A DNA stretch of 64,000 bases, from assembly GCF_000760595.1 (NCBI RefSeq), contig NZ_BBNM01000002.1, positions 186,001 through 250,000 on the forward strand, given 5' to 3'. A model generated the notes under the pieces. It saw only the letters and a program-made list of their open reading frames with translations. It made no database searches and was not told where the DNA came from. Shown here in pieces: positions 28,182 through 36,478 of the stretch (position 1 is the first letter of the stretch; each line of letters starts with the position of its first letter). The stretch is from Acinetobacter soli. GTDB taxonomy: Bacteria > Pseudomonadota > Gammaproteobacteria > Pseudomonadales > Moraxellaceae. A program made the position numbers and the translations under genes.

Positions 28182-29639
28182 GTGAAGCTCGACCCCATCG
28201 ACCCGCAAGCGTATACCGATTACGTTGCGTATTCCGAACGTAAACGAACCCGATGGGAACGCTTTCTCGACAAAATTAAACCGCGTTCAGCTGCAATGCG
28301 CACCACGGTGCTGGTGCTGTTCGTGGTGGTGTTTAGTCTGATGATGTCGCTGTGGTTTTTTTGGCGCACCTTATATTTGCCTGAAATCCAGCAACATGCG
28401 CGCTATCTGGCTGTCGAGCTAGAACTGGTGAATAACCCCGACATTCGTATTTTCCATCGTGATGTTGAGGTTGATGTCGATACATGGCTTAAAAACAGAG
28501 TCGGAATCGAGTACGTTACAGACCCCAAAGAATATCCCAATGTCCGCGACAAAGTGATTGCGGATTTCTTTACCAATCATGTTGAAGATAAACTGGCCAA
28601 TGAGCTAAAAGTCGATAATGTCATTGTGTATTTCCAGTTTAAGCCAAGCCCACGTATCTGGATTCAAACGCCAGAAATGCACGGCAATTGGGTTCGTGAA
28701 CCCTTAAAAACCTATGCCAACTATAGCCCTGAGCTGGTGTTTGGCTGGCTACTTGGCGTTCCGCTTCTGTCTGCCATTATTATTTTGACTTTGGTGCGTC
28801 AGCTTAACCGCCCACTGCGCCGCTTACAAAATGCAGCCAATGCCTATAGTAAAACCGGTAAGGCGCCCTATTTGGGCACCAACCACGGTCCATTAGAAAT
28901 TCGTCAGGTGAATCAAGCGTTTAATCATATGATTTATACACTTGAGCAAACCGAACGTGATCGGCAAATCATGCTGGCGGGTATTTCCCACGATTTACGT
29001 ACGCCGCTCACTCGAATTCGTTTGACTGCCGAAATGCTACCCGATGAGTTTTTACGAGAAGGGCTGGTCTATGACGTCGATGATATGGACGCCATTTTAA
29101 ATCAGTTTATTTCGTATATGCGCGATGGCTCCGACGAAGAACTACGCGACACCAATATTAATATTTTGCTGCAAGAATTGGTGGTTCAATTTAAACCACT
29201 CGAGATTCACTTCGAAGCACAAGATGTTCCGATTATTCCTGCACGTAGCTTGTCGCTAAAACGCCTGATTGCCAATCTGATTAACAATGCCAAACGCTAT
29301 GGTGCAGAGCCAATCGAGCTGACCGCACAGGTCGAAGGCGATCATATTCTGATTATTGTTGCCGACCACGGCGAAGGTATTCCAGAAGATCAGATCGAAG
29401 AACTGATGCAACCCTTTGTCCGCGGTAATTCAGCGCGAACAATTCAGGGCAGCGGTTTGGGGCTAGCAATTGTCAAACGGATTGTCGATATCCACCAAGG
29501 TGAGCTACTGATTCATAATCGTCCTGAAGGTGGGCTCGAAGCGCGTATTTTATTGCCTCTTCCAAAGCATTTAACCCCTGAGCCACTACCAGCCAATCCG
29601 ATTGAAAAAATTAAGCAAAGTTTCTCAGATCGATTTTAA
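28182..29639 (+). CDS. envZ: Sensor histidine kinase EnvZ
   Basis: Inner-membrane sensor kinase for OmpR. The 485 residues have helices near 43-65 and 182-202 that bracket a periplasmic sensor domain. Then come a HAMP linker (RQLNRPLRRLQNAANAY), the H-box ISHDLRTPLTRIRL with His270, an N-box (NLINNAKRYG), and G-boxes (DHGEGIP and GSGLGLAIV). The start codon is GTG with AGGA upstream. Length and order match EnvZ, and it is co-transcribed with ompR. Confidence 0.94.
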   Translation: MKLDPIDPQAYTDYVAYSERKRTRWERFLDKIKPRSAAMRTTVLVLFVVVFSLMMSLWFFWRTLYLPEIQQHARYLAVELELVNNPDIRIFHRDVEVDVDTWLKNRVGIEYVTDPKEYPNVRDKVIADFFTNHVEDKLANELKVDNVIVYFQFKPSPRIWIQTPEMHGNWVREPLKTYANYSPELVFGWLLGVPLLSAIIILTLVRQLNRPLRRLQNAANAYSKTGKAPYLGTNHGPLEIRQVNQAFNHMIYTLEQTERDRQIMLAGISHDLRTPLTRIRLTAEMLPDEFLREGLVYDVDDMDAILNQFISYMRDGSDEELRDTNINILLQELVVQFKPLEIHFEAQDVPIIPARSLSLKRLIANLINNAKRYGAEPIELTAQVEGDHILIIVADHGEGIPEDQIEELMQPFVRGNSARTIQGSGLGLAIVKRIVDIHQGELLIHNRPEGGLEARILLPLPKHLTPEPLPANPIEKIKQSFSDRF

Positions 29640-29845
29640 GCCGAACATATTTTCAGCAGGCCTGTTTGAGTCGCTACTTATTTCTCAATGTTATTTTCTA
29701 GATAAATAAATGAGTTAGGCGTACATCACAAAACGTGATTATTGTATTTTTTTCAAAAATTAGACCTTAGCCTAACACGGCGTCAAAAGTAAACGAACAA
29801 CGGTACAATCTGGCATGTGAACTAAAACAGATTGAGAGTAAACCC

Positions 29846-31360
29846 ATGTCTTTAGATCGTATCCGATTGGCCTCATTACACAACAAAGTGATTAGCGCAG
29901 ATGATGCTGCAGCATATATCCAAGACGGCATGACTGTAGGTATGAGCGGATTTACTCGTGCGGGAGAAGCGAAAGCGGTCCCACAAGCTTTAGTTGAACG
30001 TGCAAAACAAAACCCGTTAAAAATTACATTAATTACGGGCGCGAGTTTAGGGAATGACCTCGATAAACAGTTAACCGAAGCGGGTGTATTGGCGCGTCGC
30101 CTACCCTTCCAAGTCGACAATACCTTACGTCGTGCCATTAATAATGGCGAAGTAATGTTTATTGATCAGCACTTGTCTGAAACAGTTGAACAAATGCGTA
30201 ATTTACAGCTCAAACGCCCAGACGTTGCTGTAATTGAAGCCATTGCGATTACTGAAGATGGCGGCATTATTCCTACCACTTCTGTTGGAAACTCTGCAAG
30301 CTTTGCCATCTTTGCTGAAAAAGTGATTGTTGAAATCAATACCTCTTTAAGCGAAGCGTTCGAAGGCTTACACGATATTTATATTCCGTCATACCGTCCA
30401 ACACGTCAGCCAATTTCACTGACCAAAGTAGACGAACGAATTGGTACCAGTGCCATTCAGATCGATCCTGCAAAAATTGTCGGGATTGTATTTAACGACA
30501 CTGCGGATTCGCCATCGACTGTGACACTTCCAGATGATGAAACTCAAGGCATTGCCAACCACCTGATCGCTTTCTTTGAAAAAGAAGTGGCTGAAGGTCG
30601 TTTACCCCAAAATCTCGGCCCTCTTCAAGCCGGGATTGGTTCAATTGCCAACGCCGTACTGACTGGCCTGAAAGATTCAAACTTTGAAGATTTGGTCATG
30701 TACTCTGAAGTACTTCAAGACTGTACCTTTGAATTGATCGATGCTGGAAAAATGAAGTTTGCATCGGGCAGCTCGATTACCCTGTCGGCGAAATGCGGTG
30801 AAAAAGTGTTTGGCAACATTGAAGCCTACAAAGACAAGTTGGTACTTCGTCCGCAAGAAATCTCAAACCACCCTGAGTTGGTACGTCGTTTAGGGATTAT
30901 CGGCATCAACACTGCACTTGAGTTCGATATTTACGGTAACGTCAATTCAACGCACGTGTGTGGAACCAAAATGATGAACGGCATTGGCGGTTCGGGCGAT
31001 TTTGCACGAAATGCACACTTGGCTATCTTTGTCACCAAGTCGATTGCAAAAGGCGGTGACATCTCGTCGATCGTCCCAATGGTGTCGCATGTCGATCATT
31101 CTGAGCATGATGTTGATATCTTAGTGACCGAGCAAGGTCTGGCCGATTTACGTGGTCTGGCACCGCGCGAGCGCGCTGTGGCGATTATTAAAAACTGTGT
31201 TCACCCACTGTATCAAGATGCGCTTAATGACTACTTCAACCGTGCATGTGCTAAAGGCGGACATACGCCACACCTGCTACGCGAAGCATTGTCTTGGCAT
31301 GTAAATTTTGAAGAAAATGGACACATGCTGGCCATCGAGCCTGAAGCCAAATCTGCTTAA
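29846..31360 (+). CDS. Acetyl-CoA hydrolase/transferase family protein (succinyl-CoA:acetate CoA-transferase-like)
   Basis: The 504-residue length and motifs fit class I CoA-transferases of the AarC/Cat1 type, which exchange CoA between succinyl-CoA and acetate. The catalytic glutamate is Glu288 in VMYSEVLQD, and the glycine loop GIGGSGDFARNAHL is present near 395. A role in acetate assimilation or bypass of succinyl-CoA synthetase is inferred. PoxB at 16.3 kb can supply acetate. True hydrolase activity cannot be excluded from sequence alone. It is a single gene with its own terminator. Confidence 0.9.
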   Translation: MSLDRIRLASLHNKVISADDAAAYIQDGMTVGMSGFTRAGEAKAVPQALVERAKQNPLKITLITGASLGNDLDKQLTEAGVLARRLPFQVDNTLRRAINNGEVMFIDQHLSETVEQMRNLQLKRPDVAVIEAIAITEDGGIIPTTSVGNSASFAIFAEKVIVEINTSLSEAFEGLHDIYIPSYRPTRQPISLTKVDERIGTSAIQIDPAKIVGIVFNDTADSPSTVTLPDDETQGIANHLIAFFEKEVAEGRLPQNLGPLQAGIGSIANAVLTGLKDSNFEDLVMYSEVLQDCTFELIDAGKMKFASGSSITLSAKCGEKVFGNIEAYKDKLVLRPQEISNHPELVRRLGIIGINTALEFDIYGNVNSTHVCGTKMMNGIGGSGDFARNAHLAIFVTKSIAKGGDISSIVPMVSHVDHSEHDVDILVTEQGLADLRGLAPRERAVAIIKNCVHPLYQDALNDYFNRACAKGGHTPHLLREALSWHVNFEENGHMLAIEPEAKSA

Positions 31361-31379
31361 GCCTTCCTTTTTTTTACCC

Positions 31380-31409
31380 AAAGCACTCTGATCACAGGGT
31401 GCTTTTTTT
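31380..31409 (+). terminator. Terminator after the CoA-transferase gene
   Basis: AAGCACTCTG and CAGGGTGCTT pair around ATCA with one non-Watson-Crick position, followed by T residues, 20 bases after the stop. Confidence 0.88.
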
Positions 31410-31486
31410 ATACAAAAAAAAGGCTTATCAAGTGATTTCTTTTCTTTTATCTTAAGGCTTAAACATCACCACAAGAAGAACAACCC

Positions 31487-31906
31487 ATGTTTATGATTCG
31501 CCAGTTTAGCCATACCGATATCGAAGATATTGTCAGTTTATGGGAGCTTTGCGGGCTGAGCCGTCCGTGGAACAATGCTGAAATTGATATTTTCCGTAAA
31601 ACTGAACAAAACGATGGGCTATTTTTAGTGGCTCTTCGCGACGAGCAACTGGTAGCGACCGTCATGGGCGGTTACGACGGCCACCGTGGTTGGATCAGCT
31701 ATCTGGCCGTTCATCCGCAGTATCAGCGTCAGGGCGTTGCCACTGCACTGGTTCAGCAACTAGAAAAGCGTCTGATCGCGCGTGGCTGCCCCAAGGTCCA
31801 GTTGCTGTTACGCAAGGACAATCTGGATGTACAAGGCTTTTACGATGAATTGGGCTACGAAGAAGTCGATGCCATTTGTTTAGGTAAACGACTGATCTCG
31901 GATTAG
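31487..31906 (+). CDS. ypeA: GNAT acetyltransferase YpeA
   Basis: A 139-residue GNAT protein closely similar to E. coli YpeA along its whole length: LWELCGLSRPWNN near 18-30, MGGYDGHRGW near 61-70, the acetyl-CoA loop VHPQYQRQGVATALVQQLEK, and ARGCPKVQLLLRKDN followed by LGYEEVDAICLGKRLI. Its substrate is not established. The second Met (31493) is also possible as a start. Confidence 0.88.
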   Translation: MFMIRQFSHTDIEDIVSLWELCGLSRPWNNAEIDIFRKTEQNDGLFLVALRDEQLVATVMGGYDGHRGWISYLAVHPQYQRQGVATALVQQLEKRLIARGCPKVQLLLRKDNLDVQGFYDELGYEEVDAICLGKRLISD

Positions 31907-31937
31907 AGTATCGAACTAACATGCTCTTGGTGGGTTA

Positions 31938-32672
31938 TTAGCGTACCTGTACACCCACACGTAGCAGCACTGGAAAGCGCACCTCAACGATCTGATTCAG
32001 ATCGGCGCAAGCTGCATTTAGCTCCTGTAATGGATCTGTACCTTTTTGCAAAATATAATGCTGAACAGCAGACCATGTGCCTAAATACTGTATTAATTGC
32101 TTAAAACTCCAACGCAAGCGAATGTCAAAGTTCGGCATCTGGATTTCCTGAAATGGAAATGGAATGGTACGGTAATGCTGATCGATATAACGCCGCTCTG
32201 GATCCCAATGCCCTCTCAAGGTGTGATGATACAACTGCTGAATCTGCATATGGAACAAGGGATCATCCACCTCAATCAGTCCATATCCAATAATGGCAAA
32301 AATGCCACGGGGTTTCAGGGTACGCTTTACCTCGGCATAAAAGGCCTCAAAGTCAAACCAGTGTACGGCTTGCGCCACAGTAATCAAATCAAAGCAATGG
32401 TCGGGAAAGGTGGTTTTTTCGGCAGGTTGAACCTGATAACTGATGTTGTCGTAATATTCGGCATGATCGAGCTGGCTTTGACTGATGTCTGTGCCGACCA
32501 CCTGCTCAAAATAAGGTGCCAGCATATGCGTGAGCTGGCCCGAACCTGCACCACAATCCCATGCCAGATCACGCGTATGCACGTAACTTAAGAGATGCTG
32601 AAGCATGGCTTGCGGATATATCGGTCGAGCTTGCTGGTAACGCCGACTGTCCAGTGAAAATAAATCCTTCAC
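31938..32672 (-). CDS. Class I SAM-dependent methyltransferase
   Basis: A 244-residue enzyme of the Methyltransf_11 type with SAM motif I AWDCGAGSGQLTHML at about 37-51, acidic loop VGTDISQSQLDHAE, and motif LITVAQAVHWFDFEAFYAE, which is typical of Tam/UbiE-like small-molecule methyltransferases. The start is GTG at 32672 with AGG upstream. No substrate can be assigned; neighbours (a tRNA-Phe pair and ypeA) give no clue. Confidence 0.88.
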   Translation of the reverse strand: MKDLFSLDSRRYQQARPIYPQAMLQHLLSYVHTRDLAWDCGAGSGQLTHMLAPYFEQVVGTDISQSQLDHAEYYDNISYQVQPAEKTTFPDHCFDLITVAQAVHWFDFEAFYAEVKRTLKPRGIFAIIGYGLIEVDDPLFHMQIQQLYHHTLRGHWDPERRYIDQHYRTIPFPFQEIQMPNFDIRLRWSFKQLIQYLGTWSAVQHYILQKGTDPLQELNAACADLNQIVEVRFPVLLRVGVQVR

Positions 32673-32754
32673 GCCTGATTGTCCTTATATTTTATTCTTC
32701 CTGTATAGCGCTACTATAAGTGAAAATTTTTACAGGCAAGCTAAAATTGTCAGA

Positions 32755-32790
32755 CAAAAAAAAGCCCCTGATCGAATCAGAGGCTTTTTT
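32755..32790 (-). terminator. Terminator of the left tRNA-Phe gene
   Basis: A-rich arm with GCCCCTGAT against ATCAGAGGC, one C/A mismatch, and a long T run on the minus transcript, 6 bases beyond the tRNA 3' end. Confidence 0.85.
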
Positions 32791-32795
32791 GAATA

Positions 32796-32871
32796 TGGTG
32801 GCGTGAGGCAGGATCGAACTGCCGACACACGGATTTTCAATCCGTTGCTCTACCGACTGAGCTATCGCGCC
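32796..32871 (-). tRNA. tRNA-Phe (anticodon GAA), copy 1
   Basis: A 76-base tRNA with encoded CCA on the minus strand. Anticodon stem ACGGA/TCCGT with loop TTGAAAA gives GAA; the T loop is TTCGATC. The acceptor arm GGCGCGA against TCACGCC contains a C5-A68 mismatch. It has its own promoter and terminator. Confidence 0.96.
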
Positions 32872-32881
32872 GATGGGATGT

Positions 32882-32910
32882 ATTAAGCCGTATCTGTCGG
32901 CATTAGTCAA
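32882..32910 (-). promoter_or_regulatory. Promoter of tRNA-Phe copy 1
   Basis: On the minus strand, TTGACT (32910-32905) and CTTAAT (32887-32882) are separated by 17 bases, and transcription would begin just before the tRNA 5' end at 32871. Confidence 0.7.
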
Positions 32911-32953
32911 CAAAAAATCGTGATTTTTTAACTAACTGCGTAAAATTTCGCCC

Positions 32954-32982
32954 AAAAAAAATCCCTGATGGGATCAGGGATT
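32954..32982 (-). terminator. Terminator of the right tRNA-Phe gene
   Basis: AATCCCTGAT (32960-32969) and ATCAGGGATT (32973-32982) pair perfectly around GGG; the minus transcript ends in eight U. It separates the two tRNA-Phe genes. Confidence 0.9.
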
Positions 32983-32999
32983 AGAAACTTTCAAATATA

Positions 33000-33075
33000 T
33001 GGTGGCGTGAGGCAGGATCGAACTGCCGACACACGGATTTTCAATCCGTTGCTCTACCGACTGAGCTATCGCGCC
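33000..33075 (-). tRNA. tRNA-Phe (anticodon GAA), copy 2
   Basis: Identical by eye to the copy at 32796-32871, including the C5-A68 acceptor mismatch and encoded CCA. The two copies are 128 bases apart, each with its own control signals, so this is a gene duplication rather than a polycistronic tRNA unit. Confidence 0.96.
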
Positions 33076-33085
33076 GATGGGGCGT

Positions 33086-33114
33086 ATTAAACAGGTTTCG
33101 TCATCAAAGGTCAA
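33086..33114 (-). promoter_or_regulatory. Promoter of tRNA-Phe copy 2
   Basis: On the minus strand, TTGACC (33114-33109) and TTTAAT (33091-33086) are 17 bases apart and precede the tRNA start by about 10 bases. The layout matches copy 1. Confidence 0.7.
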
Positions 33115-33180
33115 GTCAGTTACGCGTTTTTTTATTTAAGCGGCTATTTTTAAACCAAACCACTCAATAAATGGCTCCGA

Positions 33181-33564
33181 TCAAGTCGATAGTTTGCCAA
33201 TATGCGCCAAACAGCGGTGAATGGCCCCACAGCCCGGCTCAAAACTGTTTACACCTTTTTCTTCTTCAAGGCGGCATGCCTCGCTGACCAAGCGCTCGGC
33301 GACACCTCGGCCACGATTGGCTGGATGCACCACCACATATTCAAGAATCTTGCTTTCTCCTTGTCCTGTACACCAGATTGCACCTATAATCTTGCTGTTA
33401 AATTCGGCTGTATAAACCGTGGTATACTGAGCCAGATTTTGCTCTAATTGTTCAACTGCATCTTGCCCGTCACCAAATTCAGGACTTGTATCGTACAGTC
33501 GCTCAAGCTGGGTGCGCATTTCTTCGTTTTCGAGTGAAGTATAAGCATGTACGGTTATAGGCAT
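33181..33564 (-). CDS. PanZ/PanM-like GNAT protein
   Basis: A 127-residue acetyl-CoA-binding protein with GNAT loop VHPANRGRGVAERLVSEACR at about 78-97 and an N-terminal half (YDTSPEFGDGQ, then VYTAEFNSKIIGAIWC) that resembles PanZ. PanZ is the acetyl-CoA sensor that triggers PanD self-cleavage and limits CoA synthesis. I cannot confirm that function without alignment, so a plain GNAT enzyme remains possible. The start has a very strong ribosome site (AGGAGGG). It is divergent from hisB. Confidence 0.7.
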   Translation of the reverse strand: MPITVHAYTSLENEEMRTQLERLYDTSPEFGDGQDAVEQLEQNLAQYTTVYTAEFNSKIIGAIWCTGQGESKILEYVVVHPANRGRGVAERLVSEACRLEEEKGVNSFEPGCGAIHRCLAHIGKLST

Positions 33565-33665
33565 TGATTAACCCTCCTGAGCAAGCGATGGTGCTGTCAC
33601 TTTTTTTGTCACAGCGAATTGATCTTTATATTCATCATTTTTGACGTTTTTTGAGGAACGTGTCC

Positions 33666-34259
33666 ATGACAGAACGTATCAGTGAAGTGGTAAGAAATAC
33701 CAATGAGACCAAGATTCGAGTTCGTTTGAACCTCGACGGATCGGGTCAGGGTACACTGAACACTGGAGTTCCATTTTTAGACCATATGATTGATCAAATC
33801 AAGCGACATGGACTATTTGATATTGATATTCACTGTGATGGCGATCTGGAGATCGATGACCATCATACTGTCGAAGACTGTGGTATCACCTTAGGCCAAG
33901 CCTTTGCACAGGCTTTGGGAGATAAAAAAGGTTTACGTCGCTACGGTCATTTTTATGCACCGCTCGATGAAGCCTTATCGCGTGTGGTGGTCGATCTGTC
34001 TGGCCGTCCGGGTCTGTTCATGGATATTCCGTTTACGCGCGCTCGCATTGGCAGCTTTGATGTGGATCTGTTTTCCGAATTTTTCCAAGGCTTTGTCAAT
34101 CATGCCCTGATGACACTTCATATCGACAATCTCAAAGGTAAAAACAGCCACCACCAAATCGAAAGCGTATTTAAGGCCTTTGCCCGTGCCCTGCGTATGG
34201 CCTGTGAAATCGATCCGCGTGCGGCAGGTACCATTGCATCGACCAAAGGGAGCCTGTAA
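33666..34259 (+). CDS. hisB: Imidazoleglycerol-phosphate dehydratase HisB
   Basis: Histidine biosynthesis, step 6: dehydrates imidazole-glycerol phosphate to imidazole-acetol phosphate with a bound Mn. This is the monofunctional 197-residue enzyme, without the phosphatase domain of enteric HisB. Metal-binding motifs are [10 protein letters not shown] near 63-72 and the second His-rich motif [13 protein letters not shown] near 158. The ATG at 33666 with GAGG upstream is preferred to the in-frame TTG at 33651. Its stop overlaps the hisH start by one base. Confidence 0.96.
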   Translation: MTERISEVVRNTNETKIRVRLNLDGSGQGTLNTGVPFLDHMIDQIKRHGLFDIDIHCDGDLEIDDHHTVEDCGITLGQAFAQALGDKKGLRRYGHFYAPLDEALSRVVVDLSGRPGLFMDIPFTRARIGSFDVDLFSEFFQGFVNHALMTLHIDNLKGKNSHHQIESVFKAFARALRMACEIDPRAAGTIASTKGSL

Positions 34260-34876
34260 TGACCCGTGTAGCCCTTCTCGATTATGGTATGGGAAATTTA
34301 CACTCTGCGGCAAAAGCGCTTGAGCATGTGGGGGCTACGGTCGATGTGACCAATGACCCGAAACTGATTGCCAAAGCCGATAAAATTGTCTTTCCGGGTG
34401 TTGGTGCAATGCGTGATTGTATGCAAGGTATGCGTGATGCCGGTATTGACGAAGTCGTGCGTCATGCTGCATTTAATAAACCGGTACTGGCGATTTGTGT
34501 GGGCATGCAAGCTTTGCTTGAGCGTTCGGAAGAAAATGGCGGAGCGGATGCGCTGGGTATCTTTGAAGGTGTAGTGAAGCACTTCCCCGATATCGATGGC
34601 CTTAAAGTACCGCATATGGGCTGGAATCAGGTCCATCAGGGCGATCCGAGCCATCCAATGTGGAACAACATTGAGCAAGATGCCCGTTTTTATTTTGTGC
34701 ATAGTTACTACGTTGAGCCAAAGCAGCACGACGTGATTGCAGCAACCTGTGACTATGGTCTGCAATTTTGTACGGCAATACACAAAGACAACCTGTTTGC
34801 CACGCAGTTCCACCCAGAAAAAAGTCATACCGCAGGCTTGCAACTGCTCAAAAACTTTGTGGAATGGAACATCTAA
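34259..34876 (+). CDS. hisH: Imidazole glycerol phosphate synthase, glutaminase subunit HisH
   Basis: Class I glutamine amidotransferase that supplies ammonia to HisF. The 205 residues have [16 protein letters not shown] at the start, the oxyanion region FPGVGAM, nucleophile Cys80 in [11 protein letters not shown] and the His/Glu pair in QFHPEKS near the C-terminus. Translation is coupled to hisB by overlapping stop and start. Its partner hisF is about 10 kb away in this genome. Confidence 0.97.
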   Translation: MTRVALLDYGMGNLHSAAKALEHVGATVDVTNDPKLIAKADKIVFPGVGAMRDCMQGMRDAGIDEVVRHAAFNKPVLAICVGMQALLERSEENGGADALGIFEGVVKHFPDIDGLKVPHMGWNQVHQGDPSHPMWNNIEQDARFYFVHSYYVEPKQHDVIAATCDYGLQFCTAIHKDNLFATQFHPEKSHTAGLQLLKNFVEWNI

Positions 34877-34886
34877 ACCTTTTTTA

Positions 34887-34916
34887 GCCACTTCGCCTAA
34901 GATCAGGCGAAGTGGC
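34887..34916 (+). terminator. Strong hairpin after hisH without an adjoining T run
   Basis: GCCACTTCGCCT (34887-34898) and AGGCGAAGTGGC (34905-34916) form a perfect 12-bp stem with a 6-base loop, 11 bases past the hisH stop. The next T run is about 10 bases further on, so it may attenuate or protect the hisBH message rather than terminate it fully. Confidence 0.55.
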
Positions 34917-35007
34917 AGCAATAACATTTTTGAATCGTATGTTTGACTATATTTTTAATGATTAAATCATTTCCATAACAATAGCATTGATGAAAAGGCC
35001 TATAAAA

Positions 35008-35586
35008 ATGACGATACCTGATAATACTCCGCCTGCCCTACCTGGCAGCATTGATCACCCTTTAAACTCCCGAGGCCGTATGGGCCGTTTGTCCTTTGCA
35101 GCATGGAGCCTGCTCTCTACCATTTTGGTGGTGGTTGCCGTTCTGGTTATTAGTCTGATTTTTACAAGTTTTCCTTCTGAGTCGACGGCCGTGCAATTGA
35201 TCAGCACGTTATTGCTGATTGCCTGCTATGTGGTGTTTTTATTTTATAGCTTTATTTTTATGATCCGCCGACTGCACGACCGTAACCACAGTGGCTGGTT
35301 GTCTCTGTTGTTTATTGTGCCGCTGATTAATGCAATTTTGGTGCTGTATTTACTGTTTGCCAAAGGCGATGCAGGCGCCAACCGATTTGGTCTGCCACGT
35401 GGCACACCGGGTTGGGAAAAAGTATTGGGCTGGATGTATCTGGTGCTGTTGCCGATTCTGTTTATTGTTGGCTTTAGTACCAGCATGTTCAGTTCGTATC
35501 AAGAATATACCGAGCGCGCGACGGTGTTTCAGCCAGATACATTGCCAATCCAGCATTCAACACATTCGACACGTTTAAGCAGCTGA
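35008..35586 (+). CDS. DUF805 family membrane protein
   Basis: The 192-residue product has the DUF805 core: NSRGRMGRLSFAAWSLL near 20, then four helices with MIRRLHDRNHSGWLSLLFIV and the LYLLFAKGDAGANRFG motif. Function is unknown. I prefer the ATG at 35008 because AAGG lies about 9 bases before it; an earlier ATG at 34987 would add seven residues. The gene sits between hisH and hisA on the same strand, an unusual place for a membrane protein, and nothing ties it to histidine synthesis. Confidence 0.85.
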   Translation: MTIPDNTPPALPGSIDHPLNSRGRMGRLSFAAWSLLSTILVVVAVLVISLIFTSFPSESTAVQLISTLLLIACYVVFLFYSFIFMIRRLHDRNHSGWLSLLFIVPLINAILVLYLLFAKGDAGANRFGLPRGTPGWEKVLGWMYLVLLPILFIVGFSTSMFSSYQEYTERATVFQPDTLPIQHSTHSTRLSS

Positions 35587-35683
35587 TTTCGCGAAAAACC
35601 GATACTTATGGGCTTAGCGATTTGCAATTAGTTTGTTAAGATGGATCAAATTTTAGTTACATGATGATGCAAGGAACGAAAAC

Positions 35684-36418
35684 ATGCTGATCATCCCTGC
35701 AATTGACCTGAAAGATGGTAAATGTGTTCGCTTAAAACAAGGCCGTATGGAAGACGATACCGTTTTCTCTGACGATCCGGTGGCAACGGCACAGCATTGG
35801 GTCAATGAAGGCGCGCGTCGCTTACATTTGGTCGATTTAAACGGCGCTTTCGCAGGTACGCCAATTCATAAGCCTGTCGTTGAAGCGATTGCCAAAGCTC
35901 AGCCTGAACTGCCAATTCAAATTGGTGGTGGTATTCGTTCACTTGAAACCATTGAGCATTATCTCGATGCTGGCGTTTCTTTTGTGATTATTGGAACCAA
36001 AGCTGTGCAAGAGCCTGAGTTTGTCGAGCAGGCTTGCAAACAGTTTGCCGGTCATATCATTGTGGGCATCGATGCCAAAGATGGCATGGTGGCAACCGAT
36101 GGCTGGGCCAATGTGACCAACGTGAAGGCCACCGATTTAGCCAAACGCTTTGCAGATGCAGGCGTATCAAGCATTGTCTATACCGATATTGCGCGTGACG
36201 GCATGATGCAAGGCGTTAACGTAGAACAGACCGTTCATTTGGCGCAGTATTCTGGCCTACCTGTGATTGCCTCAGGCGGTGTGACCAATCTGGACGACGT
36301 GCGTTTGCTCAAAGGCCAGCCGGGAATTTTAGGTGCCATTACTGGTCGTGCCATTTATGAAGGCAGTTTAAGTCTGCGTGAAGCACAGCTATTGCTGGAT
36401 CAAAACGTACTGAACTAA
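35684..36418 (+). CDS. hisA: Phosphoribosyl-formimino-AICAR-phosphate isomerase HisA
   Basis: Histidine biosynthesis, step 4 (ProFAR isomerase), a beta/alpha barrel. The 244 residues begin [17 protein letters not shown] with the catalytic Asp8; the second catalytic Asp lies in [15 protein letters not shown] near 128. Phosphate loops are QIGGGIRS and [15 protein letters not shown] is well placed before the ATG. Its terminator follows at once, so hisF is not in this transcript. Confidence 0.97.
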   Translation: MLIIPAIDLKDGKCVRLKQGRMEDDTVFSDDPVATAQHWVNEGARRLHLVDLNGAFAGTPIHKPVVEAIAKAQPELPIQIGGGIRSLETIEHYLDAGVSFVIIGTKAVQEPEFVEQACKQFAGHIIVGIDAKDGMVATDGWANVTNVKATDLAKRFADAGVSSIVYTDIARDGMMQGVNVEQTVHLAQYSGLPVIASGGVTNLDDVRLLKGQPGILGAITGRAIYEGSLSLREAQLLLDQNVLN

Positions 36419-36430
36419 AAATATTAGTAC

Positions 36431-36463
36431 AAAAAAAGATGCCCCTTGAGGCATCTTTTTTTT
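36431..36463. terminator. Bidirectional terminator between hisA and the NRPS-like gene
   Basis: AAAAAAAGATGCC and GGCATCTTTTTTT form a 13-bp stem around CCTTGA. It serves convergent hisA (plus) and the NRPS-like gene (minus, stop at 36479). Confidence 0.93.
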
Positions 36464-36478
36464 GCTATTACTGTGTAC

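Noticed and set aside
34298..34927. Long minus-strand frame opposite hisH
   Set aside because: Shadow of hisH; no ribosome site and no recognisable motif.
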